Assembly (NCBI GenBank): GCA_963777895.1
Contig: CAVZSF010000004.1
Coordinates: forward strand, 62,001 to 126,000
Reading direction: 5' to 3'
DNA: 64,000 nucleotides
Source: UBA2241 sp963777895
Lineage (GTDB): Bacteria > Actinomycetota > Thermoleophilia > UBA2241
In this document: piece by piece, positions 53,141 through 61,659 of the stretch
How positions within the stretch are numbered: position 1 is the first letter of the stretch
How the letters are laid out: the number at the start of each line of letters is the position of its first letter
Made by a program: the position numbers and the translations under genes
The notes under the pieces: model-generated
Databases searched by the model: none
Told to the model about the DNA's origin: nothing
What the model saw: the letters and a program-made list of their open reading frames with translations, nothing else

Positions 53141-54585
53141 ATGACGACGCAACTGCTGGTGCTGGGCGGCGAGTGGGTGGAGGCGGTCGAGGGCGGGACC
53201 TTCGACGTTGTCGAGCCAGGCACGGGCGTGCCGATGGCGACGGTGGCGAAGGCGGGAGCCGAGGATGCGCGGCGCGCCGTCGGCATCGCGCGCCGCGCCT
53301 TCGACGAGGGCCCTGGCCGCGCACGAGTGCGACCGAGCGCGGCCGGGTGCTGTTGCGCGCCTCACTGCTGATCCGCGAGCGCCTCGAGGAGCTCGCCGTG
53401 CTCGAGGCGCGCAACGCGGGCAAGCCCATCAGCGACGCGCGCGACGAGATCGGTCTGGCCGCCGACGTCTTCGAGTACTGGGCCGGCGCGGCCAACAAGA
53501 TCCTCGGCGAGACGATCCCGGTGAAGGATCCGGGTCTGGACGTGACGCTGCGTGAGCCCATCGGCGTGTGCGCCCTCATCGTCCCGTGGAACTTCCCGCT
53601 GGTGATCGCGTCCTGGAAGCTCGCGCCGTCCCTGGCGTGCGGCAACACCGTCGTAGTGAAGCCGGCGAGCTACACGCCGCTCTCGGTGCTGCGGCTGGCC
53701 GGCATCCTGCTGGAAGCGGGGCTGCCCCCCGAGGCCATCTCGGTCCTGCCCGGGCCCGGCGGCGAGGTCGGGGACGCGCTCGTCATCGACACGCGCGTGA
53801 ACAAGGTCTCGTTCACCGGGTCGACGAGCGTGGGCGCGAACATCATGAGCAAGGCCGCATGCAACATCACGCGCGTCTCCCTGGAGCTGGGCGGCAAGTC
53901 GGCGAATGTCATCTTCGCGGACGCCGACCTGGACGTCGCTGTGGAGCGCTCGGTGATGGCGGTGTTCGGCAACGCCGGGCAGGACTGCTGCGCGCGCTCG
54001 CGCGTCTTCGTGGAGCGCGCGGCCTACGACGACGTCGTCGCGGCGATGGCCGCGAGCAGCGAGGCGCTGCGCGTCGGCGCGCCGTTGGACGAGTCGAGTC
54101 AGATCGGGCCGATGATCTCGAGCGGGCAGCGCAAGCTCTCGCTGCACTACATCGGCCTCGCGCGCGACGAGGGCGCGAGGCTCGTGACCGGGGGCGACGT
54201 GCCCGCCGTGCCGGGCGGCGAGCACGGCTTCTACCTGCGGCCCGCCGTGCTCGCCGACGTCGCCAACGGGATGCGCGTCGCCCAGGACGAGATCTTCGGC
54301 CCCGTCGTCGGCCTCATCCCGTTCGACACCGAGGAGGAGGCGATCCGTCTGGCCAACGCGGTCGAGTACGGCTTGAGCGGCTCGATCTGGACCCGCGATC
54401 TCGGCCGTGCCATCCGCGTGAGCAAGGCCATGCGCACCGGCGTCATCAGCGTGAACTCGACGCACAGCGTCCATACCGAGGCGCCCTTCGGCGGCTACGG
54501 CAAGAGCGGCTTCGGGCGTGAGATGGGCATGCACGCCGTCAACCTGTACACGGAGATCAAGAACGTCTTCTTCTCGCAGGCGTGA
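53141..54585 (+). CDS. NAD(P)-dependent aldehyde dehydrogenase, one frame break
   Basis: About 482 residues joined. The N-terminal 57 residues (TTQLLVLGGEWVEAVEGGTF to AVGIARRAFDEGP) are in one frame; a missing G in GGGCCC near 53314 moves the rest. The rest has CALIVPWNFPLVIASWKLAP, VNKVSFTGSTSVGANI, the catalytic Glu in SLELGGKSANVIFADADLD, the nucleophile Cys in FGNAGQDCCARSRVFVERAA and the terminal EAPFGGYGKSGFGREMGMHA. Closest in pattern to betaine-aldehyde/aminoaldehyde dehydrogenases. Could oxidise aldehydes from amine breakdown, e.g. by the DAO enzyme, but they are not adjacent. Confidence 0.9.
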
Positions 54586-54657
54586 CCGGGACGGGACGGG
54601 CACGCGGCGACGCTGGTCCGCGGAGGTCGCCTGCGGCCGTTCGCGACGAAGGCGGGG

Positions 54658-56121
54658 TCAGTCGGCTGTAGCGGGCCTGGCGACGGGCGACTCAGACCTG
54701 TCCGGCCGCCCGCCGTTCATGATGCTGCGCGCCGCCAGGACGCCGGCGGCGGAGGCCTGTACCAGGCCTCTGGTCACGCCGGCGCCATCCCCGACGGCGT
54801 AGAGGTTCTTGACCGGCGTCTGCAGGCCCTCGTCGAGCTGCGGCCGCGCCGAGTAGAACTTCACCTCGACGCCGTACAGCAGCGTGTCGCGGGCGTTAAC
54901 CCCCGGCGCGAGCTTGTCCATCGCCTCGAGCATGTCGAGGATGTCGCGCAGGTGACGGTAGGGCAGCACGAACGCGAGGTCGCCGGCGGTCGCGCCGGTC
55001 AGCGTGGGCTGCACCGTCCCCCGCCTGATGCGGTCCATGGTGGAACGGTGCCCCTGCTGCAGGTCACCGAGGCGCTGCACGATGATGTCGTCGCCCAGCA
55101 GGTTGGCGAGCCGGGCGATCGACTTGCCGTAGGCGATCGAGTCGTTGAAGGGCTCGGTGAAGTCGGTCGAGACGAGCAGGGCGAAGTTCGTCCTGTCGGT
55201 CTTGAAGTCGGCGTAGCTGTGGCCGTTCACGGTCGTGACGTCGCCGTAGTTCTCGATCGAGACGGCGCCGTAGGGGTTCATGCAGAACGTGCGGACGGGG
55301 TCGTCGAAGCTGGGCGTGTAGTAGATCAGCTTGCTCTCGTAGAGCGCCGTGGTGAGGGGCTCCATGATGACCGCCGGGACCTCGACGCGGACGCCGATGT
55401 CGACCGGGTTCGTCGTCATCTTGATGTCGAGCCGGCGGCACTCCTCGACCAGCCAGTGGGCGCCGTCGCGGCCCGGCGCGACGATCACGGCGTCGGCCTC
55501 GACGCGCCTGCCGTCCTCGAGGACGACGCCGGTCGCGCGCAGCTCGTCCTGTCCCGGGTGCTTCTCGGCGAGGATGCGCTCCACCATGGTGCCGGTCTTC
55601 ACGGTCACGCGCTCGCGCAGGTCGTCGCGCATCTTGGAAAGGATGGCATAGGCTCGCTCGGTGCCCATATGGCGCACCGGGGCGGCGACGAGCGTCATCC
55701 CGTGCAGGAGGGCTTCGCGCCGGATCTCGTCGGCGGCCTTGCCGCCGCCGTGCAGCAGATCCGGCGCCCCGTACTCGAGCCAGATCCCGTCGACGTAGGC
55801 GACGAGGTCGGCGAGCTGTTCCTTGCTGATGAAGCGGTCGAGCCAGCCGCCGACCTCGGTCGAGATCGTCAGCTTGCCGTCCGAGAAGGCGCCGGCGCCG
55901 CCCCAGCCGCAGGTGATATCGCAGACGGAGCAGCTCGCGCAACGGCCGGTCTTGCGCGCCGGGCAGGCGCGGTGGTCGATGTCGGGGCCGCGCTCGATGA
56001 GGAGCACGCGGGCGCCGTTGCGGCGCACCAGCTCGAGGGCGGCGAAGATGCCGGCGGGGCCGGCGCCTACGACGATCGCGTCATATCGGGTGCTCAGTTC
56101 GTCCATCTCACATCCACGCAT
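54658..56121 (-). CDS. FAD-dependent dehydrogenase, COG2509 type
   Basis: 487 residues from ATG 56121 (or 56106, MDELSTRYD). FAD-binding YDAIVVGAGPAGIFAALELV, acidic end of strand two RVLLIERGPD, then a Cys cluster ACPARKTGRCASCSVCDITC followed by GWGGAGAFSDGKLTISTEVG, the hallmark of this little-studied family. Later GVVLEDGRRVEADAVIVAPG and the closing FAD strand KNLYAVGDGAGVTRGLVQAS. The Cys spacing (C-x7-C-x2-C-x2-C-x3-C) could hold a metal or Fe-S centre. Physiological substrate unknown. Confidence 0.85.
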   Translation of the reverse strand: MRGCEMDELSTRYDAIVVGAGPAGIFAALELVRRNGARVLLIERGPDIDHRACPARKTGRCASCSVCDITCGWGGAGAFSDGKLTISTEVGGWLDRFISKEQLADLVAYVDGIWLEYGAPDLLHGGGKAADEIRREALLHGMTLVAAPVRHMGTERAYAILSKMRDDLRERVTVKTGTMVERILAEKHPGQDELRATGVVLEDGRRVEADAVIVAPGRDGAHWLVEECRRLDIKMTTNPVDIGVRVEVPAVIMEPLTTALYESKLIYYTPSFDDPVRTFCMNPYGAVSIENYGDVTTVNGHSYADFKTDRTNFALLVSTDFTEPFNDSIAYGKSIARLANLLGDDIIVQRLGDLQQGHRSTMDRIRRGTVQPTLTGATAGDLAFVLPYRHLRDILDMLEAMDKLAPGVNARDTLLYGVEVKFYSARPQLDEGLQTPVKNLYAVGDGAGVTRGLVQASAAGVLAARSIMNGGRPDRSESPVARPATAD

Positions 56122-56266
56122 ACAGCAGTCGTTATCGGTCGCTGCGGGGGAGGTCGAGAGCGGAACGAGCGTCCCTTAACGAGATGGTACCACCAGGGGG
56201 AGCCGCAGGCGCGCGATGAGCTCCAGTGGCCAATGCCCCGCGCGGCTCCCGGTCGCGCGTGGCAAC

Positions 56267-56295
56267 TTGGGGGGCGCCCGGACGGACAGTAGGAT
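56267..56295 (+). promoter_or_regulatory. Candidate promoter of the nitroreductase gene
   Basis: TTGGGG (56267-56272), a 17-bp spacer and TAGGAT (56290-56295), 27 bp before the nitroreductase ATG, which has its own AGAGGGAG site. Each hexamer is a partial match to the sigma-70 consensus. Confidence 0.4.
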
Positions 56296-56322
56296 GCGCG
56301 GACGCGGCAAGAAGAGAGGGAG

Positions 56323-56841
56323 ATGACCGACGAGACGCGGAAGGATCCCGTCCTGACGAGACGGAGCATCCGGAAGTACACGGAGGAGCCCGTCGCGGAC
56401 GAGCAGGTCGAGCTTCTGCTGCGCGCCGCGATGGCGGCGCCGTCGGCCGGCAACCAGCAGCCGTGGCACTTCGTGGTGGTGCGCGACCGCGAGAGGCTGC
56501 AAGCCGTCACGGTCGCGCACCCCTACGCCAGCATGTTGCCGGGCGCGTCGCTCGCCATCCTCGTCTGTGGCGACACCGGCCCCAAGAAGTGGCCGGAGTT
56601 CTGGGAACAGGACTGCAGCGCCGCGACCGAGAACCTGCTGATCGAGGCAGAGCGACTCGGCCTGGGCGCCGTGTGGCTCGGCGTCCATCCCCGCGCGGAA
56701 CGCGTCGACGCGCTCCGCGCGCTCTTCGGCCTGCCGGACCGCGTCGTGCCGTTCGCGCTTGTCGCGCTCGGCCACCCGGCGGAGCGCAAGCCGCCGTCCG
56801 ACCGGTACGAGCCGAGCCGCGTGCACAGCGAGCGCTGGTAG
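56323..56841 (+). CDS. Nitroreductase-family flavoprotein
   Basis: 172 residues. FMN-binding RRSIRKYTEEPVADEQVELL, the conserved AAMAAPSAGNQQPWHFVVVR, the middle helix ENLLIEAERLGLGAVWLGVH and the end VPFALVALGHPAERK. Short form of the family, which dimerises around FMN and uses NAD(P)H; natural substrates vary widely. First of a plus-strand run of redox genes up to SOD, but separated from the Rieske gene by 172 bp that contain a large hairpin. Ends in TAG. Confidence 0.9.
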   Translation: MTDETRKDPVLTRRSIRKYTEEPVADEQVELLLRAAMAAPSAGNQQPWHFVVVRDRERLQAVTVAHPYASMLPGASLAILVCGDTGPKKWPEFWEQDCSAATENLLIEAERLGLGAVWLGVHPRAERVDALRALFGLPDRVVPFALVALGHPAERKPPSDRYEPSRVHSERW

Positions 56842-56931
56842 GACGGTCCATTCCAAACGGTCACGCTCTCGGCGGCGCCGGCTCCCTGGGGTATGGTGTC
56901 CCGCGCAGGTCGCTGAGTGAGCGGCCGCGAG

Positions 56932-56990
56932 CCGCGCGGCGAGTGCTGCGGCCCCGGCCCGGAGCCGGGGCGAAAGGCCTCGCCGCGCGG
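56932..56990 (+). other. Nested hairpin structure ahead of the Rieske-Grx-FTR genes
   Basis: Outer stem 56932-56943 with 56979-56990 (12 bp perfect) encloses an inner hairpin 56952-56958 with 56964-56970 (7 bp, loop CCGGA). It starts 90 bp after the nitroreductase stop and ends 23 bp before the Rieske GTG. It may be a terminator, a structured 5' leader, or both. Confidence 0.5.
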
Positions 56991-57013
56991 GTCGCGGCTC
57001 TGACGCGAGAGGG

Positions 57014-57346
57014 GTGAGCGTGACAGGGTCCTCCTGGGTCCCCACGATCGACGACGCCAAGGTCAAGGACGGACGCTACGTCCCGGTCTATCCGAAGGGG
57101 CTGAGCGTGCTCCTCGTTCGTCAGGACGGCGACCTGTTCGCCGTCGCGAACAAGTGCGCGCACATGGGTTGCCCGCTCGAGGGCGGCAAGCTCGACGGCT
57201 TCACGATCGAGTGCCCGTGCCACGACTGGCGCTTCGACGTGCGCGACGGCGAGTTCCTCGACGCCGCCGAGATCCGCATCCCGACGTACGCGGTGAAGGT
57301 CGAGGACGGCAAGGTGCTCGTCCGCGTCGAGCCCGAGGAGACCTGA
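57014..57346 (+). CDS. Rieske-type ferredoxin
   Basis: 110 residues. The [2Fe-2S] ligands are C-x-H in NKCAHMGCPLEGGKL and C-x2-H in TIECPCHDWRFDVRDGEF. Flanking strands are LSVLLVRQDGDLFAVANKCA and IPTYAVKVEDGKVLVRVEP. No signal peptide, so a soluble cytoplasmic electron carrier. The extra Cys in HMGCPL and in CPCH match the usual Rieske-ferredoxin pattern only in part (CTHxGCxL). GTG 57014, or GTG 57020. Stop TGA is 1 bp before the glutaredoxin ATG: a tight operon. Confidence 0.93.
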   Translation: MSVTGSSWVPTIDDAKVKDGRYVPVYPKGLSVLLVRQDGDLFAVANKCAHMGCPLEGGKLDGFTIECPCHDWRFDVRDGEFLDAAEIRIPTYAVKVEDGKVLVRVEPEET

Positions 57347-57347
57347 G

Positions 57348-57611
57348 ATGGCGGACGACGAGATCTTCGTATACGCCCTCAGCACATGCCCCTGGTGCCG
57401 CAAGACCAAGGAGTTCTTCAAGCAGAACCAGGTCCCGTTCGAGTTCGTCGAGGTCGACCAACTGTCCGGACCGGAGGAGGAAGAGGCCAGCCAGAAGGCC
57501 TTCGAGCTCAGCGGCGGACGCCGCTTCCCGGTCACGGTGATCAACGGCGAGGTCGTGACCGGCTACCGTCCGGAACGCTTCCTGGAGCTGATGAAGAAGG
57601 GAGGGATGTGA
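57348..57611 (+). CDS. Glutaredoxin-family thiol oxidoreductase
   Basis: 87 residues. Thioredoxin-fold with ALSTCPWCRKTKEFFKQNQV (CPWC active site), VPFEFVEVDQLSGPEEEEAS and the cis-Pro loop RRFPVTVINGEVVTGYRPER. An acidic insert after strand two is a little longer than in NrdH. Its position directly before an FTR catalytic subunit makes it a strong candidate for that enzyme's disulfide partner. ATG 57348. Confidence 0.93.
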   Translation: MADDEIFVYALSTCPWCRKTKEFFKQNQVPFEFVEVDQLSGPEEEEASQKAFELSGGRRFPVTVINGEVVTGYRPERFLELMKKGGM

Positions 57612-57612
57612 C

Positions 57613-57939
57613 GTGGCCGAGGTGACTCGCAAGGACGCCCTCCACTACTTCTTCGAACCGATCGTCGACAAGCTCGGCTTCAAGTTCACGCCGGACGCCG
57701 AGCTCGCCGACTTCCTCCTCGAGCAGGAGGTCAAGCTCGAGCAGGACCACGGCGCGCCGTTCTGCCCCTGTCAGGGACGTAGCGGCGTGCGCGAAGAGGA
57801 CATGCAGATCTGCTGCCCGTGCATCCCCTTCCATCGCGAGCATTTCGACAAGATGAAGCGCTGCTGGTGCGGACTCTTCGTCCACAAGGACGTGACGGAT
57901 CCCGATTCGCTGCCGCAGTTCGCCCCGGACGAGGAGTGA
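57613..57939 (+). CDS. Ferredoxin:thioredoxin reductase catalytic (beta) subunit-like protein
   Basis: 108 residues. Seven Cys in three pairs plus one: C51-P-C53, C67-C68-P-C70 and C84-W-C86, with GAPFCPCQGRSGVREEDMQI, CCPCIPFHREHF and KRCWCGLFVHKDV. The FTR family, as I recall it, has CPC, CPC and CHC holding a [4Fe-4S] cluster beside a redox disulfide; here the last is CWC, so the active-site His is replaced by Trp, and the gap before it is longer. No alpha subunit is encoded nearby. GTG 57613, one base after the glutaredoxin stop. It probably reduces the neighbouring glutaredoxin using electrons from a Rieske or other ferredoxin. Confidence 0.92.
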   Translation: MAEVTRKDALHYFFEPIVDKLGFKFTPDAELADFLLEQEVKLEQDHGAPFCPCQGRSGVREEDMQICCPCIPFHREHFDKMKRCWCGLFVHKDVTDPDSLPQFAPDEE

Positions 57940-57949
57940 GGAGGCCGCG

Positions 57950-58345
57950 ATGTGGCAGGAAGTGGCGAAGCTGGACGACATCGTCCCGGGCGGGATGAAG
58001 TACGTGCGGCCGAACGACCGCGAGATCTGCCTGTGCCGCTACGGCGACCAGGTCTACGCGGTCGCCCGGCGCTGCGGCCATGAGAACGCCCCGCTCGACC
58101 AGGGAGCACTGAGCGGCTGGATCCTGACGTGCCCGCTGCACAATGCGCAGTTCGACATCCGCAGCGGCAAGAACCTGAGCTGGCCGATCGATCACGACAT
58201 GGGTCCGGAGGAGGCGATCCCGGAGCCGGTCAAGCGCTATCTTGCGCTCGAGAAGCGCCTGCAGTGGAAGACGCGGGTGCACGACCTGCACACGTACGCC
58301 GTGCGCGTCGCGGACGGCGCGATCGAGGTCGACGTCCCCGCGTAA
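57950..58345 (+). CDS. Second Rieske-type protein
   Basis: 131 residues. Ligands in ARRCGHENAPLDQGALSGWI (C-x-H) and LTCPLHNAQFDIRSGKNLSW (C-x2-H). It begins WQEVAKLDDIVPGGMKYVRP and ends LHTYAVRVADGAIEVDVPA. An insert of about 35 residues (WPIDHDMGPEEAIPEPVKRY, then LALEKRLQWKTRVHD) between the cluster and last strands is absent from the first Rieske protein. Soluble. ATG 57950, 10 bp after the FTR gene. Ends in TAA. Confidence 0.92.
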   Translation: MWQEVAKLDDIVPGGMKYVRPNDREICLCRYGDQVYAVARRCGHENAPLDQGALSGWILTCPLHNAQFDIRSGKNLSWPIDHDMGPEEAIPEPVKRYLALEKRLQWKTRVHDLHTYAVRVADGAIEVDVPA

Positions 58346-58369
58346 CGCCCGACCTGTAAGGAGGACCAG

Positions 58370-58957
58370 ATGGCGTTCGAACTCCCGCCCCTGCCGTGGG
58401 CCGAGGACGCGCTCGAGCCGGCCTGCTCGGCGCGCACGATCAGCTTCCACTACGGCAAGCACCACCGCACCTACGTCGACACCCTGAACAAGTTGACCGA
58501 CGGCACCGACAAGGCCGGCATGGCGCTCGAGGACGTGGTGAAGTCGGCCGAGCCGGGGCCGCTCTTCAACAACGCGGCGCAGGTGTGGAACCACAGCTTC
58601 CTCTGGAACAGCATGAAGCCGGGCGGCGGCGGGGCGCCGAGCGGTGAGCTCGGCGACAAGATCGCCGCCGCCTTCGGCAGCTACGAGAAGTTCGTCGAGG
58701 ACTTCAAGGCGGCCGGCGTGGGACGTTTCGGCAGCGGCTGGGCCTGGCTGGTCAAGGACGCCGGCGAGCTCAAGATCGTGAGCACGCCGAACGCCGAGAC
58801 GCCGCTCACCACAGCGGCGACCGCGCTGTTGACGGTCGACGTGTGGGAGCACGCCTACTACCTCGACTACCAGAACCGCCGGCCGGACTGGATCCAGGCG
58901 TTCTTCGACAAGCTCGTGAACTGGGACTTCGCGGCGGAGAACTGGCGCAAGGGCTGA
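58370..58957 (+). CDS. sodA: Superoxide dismutase (Fe/Mn)
   Basis: 195 residues. FELPPLPWAEDALEPACSAR, metal His in ISFHYGKHHRTYVDTLNKLT, AAQVWNHSFLWNSMKPGGGG, FGSGWAWLVKDAGELKIVST and the signature DVWEHAYYLDYQNRRPDWIQ with metal Asp and His. The metal cannot be settled with certainty; GGGGAPSGELGDKI and AAAFGSYEKFVEDFKAAGVG-type context is closer to iron enzymes, so sodB is an alternative name. ATG 58370 with GGAGG. Last gene of the redox operon. Confidence 0.95.
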   Translation: MAFELPPLPWAEDALEPACSARTISFHYGKHHRTYVDTLNKLTDGTDKAGMALEDVVKSAEPGPLFNNAAQVWNHSFLWNSMKPGGGGAPSGELGDKIAAAFGSYEKFVEDFKAAGVGRFGSGWAWLVKDAGELKIVSTPNAETPLTTAATALLTVDVWEHAYYLDYQNRRPDWIQAFFDKLVNWDFAAENWRKG

Positions 58958-59012
58958 GCGCTCGGAGGCTGGACGGTCGCGACGGCGAGGCCGGACGGCA
59001 CTGAGTGCACGG

Positions 59013-59054
59013 ACGGACGGGCCGGCGCGTCGCGAGACGCGCCGGCCCGTCCGT
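59013..59054 (+). terminator. 19-bp perfect hairpin after SOD
   Basis: 59013-59031 pairs with 59036-59054, loop GCGA, 55 bp after the SOD stop. Confidence 0.75.
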
Positions 59055-59214
59055 CTTCCGGCGTCGGCAGGGGGACCTCCCCACGTCTCCCCCGCTTCCG
59101 CGGCGTCGTCCCTCCCCACGCCTCCCCGCTTCGCCTGTGCTCCGGCCCCCTAGGAAACCCGTTTGCCCGCGCGTATTCTTCGGACGTACCGGACTGTCTC
59201 GTCTGAGGGGGAAG

Positions 59215-59649
59215 ATGATCAAGGGCTTCCGCGATTTCATCCTGAGGGGTAACGTCGTCGACCTTGCGGTAGCGGTCGTGATCGGGGCGGCGTTCGGCGC
59301 CGTGATCACGTCCTTCGTAGCCAACATCATCACGCCGCTCATTGCCGCCATCTTCGGCCAGCCGGATTTCTCGGGCCTGACCTTCACGATCAACAGCAGC
59401 AAGTTCCTGTACGGCAGCTTCATCAACGCCGTGATCGCCTTCTTGCTCATCGCGCTCGCGGTCTACTTCGTGATCGTGGTCCCGATGAACAAAGTGAACG
59501 AGATGCGCGCGCGGGGGCAGGGACCGGCCGAGCCGAGCGTCAAGCAGTGCCCCGAGTGCCTGAGCGAGATCCCGGTGGCTGCCAAGCGCTGTGCCTTCTG
59601 CACGTCGCCGCAAGACACGGGTACGGGAGAGCTGCCGGCCGAGGCTTGA
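59215..59649 (+). CDS. mscL: Large-conductance mechanosensitive channel with C-terminal zinc ribbon
   Basis: 144 residues. First span and pore: GFRDFILRGNVVDLAVAVVI, GAAFGAVITSFVANIITPLI. Second span: GSFINAVIAFLLIALAVYFV. The C-terminus, usually a short helical bundle, here carries two CxxC knuckles (VKQCPECLSEIPVAAKRCAF, CTSP), a zinc ribbon. ATG 59215 with GAGGGGGAAG. Opens under high membrane tension to release solutes. Confidence 0.95.
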   Translation: MIKGFRDFILRGNVVDLAVAVVIGAAFGAVITSFVANIITPLIAAIFGQPDFSGLTFTINSSKFLYGSFINAVIAFLLIALAVYFVIVVPMNKVNEMRARGQGPAEPSVKQCPECLSEIPVAAKRCAFCTSPQDTGTGELPAEA

Positions 59650-59691
59650 CCCAGGCAGAGACCTAAGCGGCGACCGGCCGCTCGCGCCACG

Positions 59692-59742
59692 GACGACGGT
59701 GCGGGGCGGCGAGCTGAAGGCTCGCCGCCCCGCGCCGTCGTC
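59692..59742 (+). terminator. 23-bp hairpin (one wobble) after mscL
   Basis: 59692-59714 pairs with 59720-59742 with a single T-G wobble at 59700/59734, loop TGAAG, 43 bp after the mscL stop. The rest of the 232-bp gap shows nothing else supportable. Confidence 0.75.
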
Positions 59743-59881
59743 GTTACCGCTCCCGCGTCTCGCCCGCGCCGTCGCCGTTCTCGCGCCGCGTCTCTCCCGT
59801 CCCGCGTCTCTCCTGCGCCGTCGTCGTCACGCGTTGTGCGAGGTGCTATCCTCCGCGCCACCCCCGCGAAAGGAGCGTCGC

Positions 59882-61659
59882 GTGCCCGTCCTTCGCCTGG
59901 ACGTCGACGAGCGGCAGATCGTGCTGCACACCGACGGCGACCTGTGCGCGACCACGCAGGAGCTGGTCGAGAGCGACGCCTTCGCGAAGGTCGTCGGCCT
60001 CTATGTCGCTCATCTCGAGGCCCACAAGCCCGACCTGCTCGACGAGCTGCGGCTCGCGGGCGAGCGCCGCCCCCAGCTCGTCGAGCTCCTGCGTCTGCTG
60101 GTCAACAACCCGCTGGAGCGTCTGGGCCGCGCCTACGCCGGTGAGGAGGACCTGCCGGCGCACCGCGAGCGGCTGCACGAGTTCGTCGAGGGGCTCTACG
60201 ACTTCTGGCGGAGCTACGACCGCTTCATGGTCTGCCACGCCGAGGCGTCAGGCCGGTGACGAGGCCCGCCAGTACCGCAGCTTCAACGAGACGGTCGAAC
60301 GCTTCGGCCAGCTGGTCCGGGCGAGCTACCGCGACATCGCGGAACACGTCACGGGCTCACATCCTCGCGTCTATCGTCAGGTCGCCGCCGGCTCGGAAGT
60401 CAGCGTCATCGCCACGCCGCGGCGCGCCGCCCTGCCCGCTCGCTACCGCGAGCTGCTGGGCGGCGTCCCCTTCGTGCGCCACGTCCTCATGTATCCGCCG
60501 CTCCTGCTCGACCCGCCGACCAACACGCGCACCGGTCAGTTCCTGGAAGTGGACGAGGACCCGCTCGCCGGGCTGCGCCTCGAGCCGCGAGCACTGGCTC
60601 TGCTTCCCGGTCCTGGTCGGGCCGCTCACCGTGTTCGTCTACTTCCACCAGCGCTTCGCGGGCCTCGGCCTGAGCCTCGCCAACCTCTTCGAGATGGCCT
60701 CGGACGACGACATCGCGGCAGGGCCGGACGCGATCTACGTGTATGGAGCGCCGCCCGAAGCGCTGGCGCGCTTTGGCGCCCTGCCCACCGTCTTCCACGA
60801 CGATCCCAGCGGCCGGCTGCTCGTGGCCGCCGTCCCACTCGAGGACCGCTTCGGCTACTTCGGCTACCTCAAGAAGATGGTGCTCACGCTGCACAACCTG
60901 GCGGTGATGCGCCGCGGAAGGATGCCCTTCCACGGCGCCTATACGCGTATCGTGCTCGCCGATGGCGCCGCCGCCAACGTGCTGCTGATCGGCGACACGG
61001 CCACGGGCAAGTCCGAGAGCCTCGAGGCACTGCGCCTGCTGGGCGAGGACCGTATCCGCGAGCTGCGCATCATCGCCGACGACATGGGCTCGCTCGAGGT
61101 CTCGGGTGAAGGTGTGCGCGGCTACGGCACCGAGGTGGGCGCCTTCGTGCGGCTCGACGACCTCCAGCAGGGATACGCCTTCGGCCAGATGGACCGTGCC
61201 ATCATCATGAGCCCGCAGCGTGTGAACGCACGCGTCGTCCTGCCCGTCACGACCCTCGAGGAGGTGCTGCGCGGCCACCTCGTGGACGTGCTCCTGTACG
61301 CGAACAACCACGAACAGGTGGACGAGCGCCATCCCCTGGTGGAGGAGTTCGGCGACGCCGGGCAGGCGCTGGCCGTGTTCCGCGAGGGCAAGGCCCAGTC
61401 CAAGGGGACTACGACGTCGACGGGCCTCACGACCACCTACTTCGCCAACATCTTCGGCCCGGCACAGCGAGTCGAGGAACATGAGGAGCTGGCCCGCAAG
61501 ACGTTCGCCGCCGCCTTCGGCGCGAACGTCTTCGTCGGCCAGCTCCGCACACGCCTCGGCATCCCCGGCTGCGAGAGCGAGGGACCGCGCGCCGCCGCCG
61601 AAGCCTTGCTCGACCTCATCGCCAGACGGGTCACGACGAAAGGAGCAGGCCCTTCATGA
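59882..61659 (+). CDS. HprK-like P-loop kinase domain protein, two frame breaks
   Basis: About 591 residues joined. The N-terminal part is unrecognised (VLRLDVDERQIVLHTDGDLC, helical RPQLVELLRLLVNNPLERLG). Extra bases near 60248 and 60585 shift frames; both joins restore smooth reading (DEARQYRSFNETVERFGQLV, then EHWLCFPVLVGPLTVFVYFH). The C-terminal third holds NVLLIGDTATGKSESLEALR (Walker A at 60991-61014), IIADDMGSLEVSGEG and MDRAIIMSPQRVNARVVLPV. GKSE plus ADD is the pattern of HPr kinase/phosphorylase and the related PEPCK fold, but the rest does not match those enzymes, so substrate is open. GTG 59882 with AAAGGAG. It overlaps purC by 4 bp. Confidence 0.65.
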
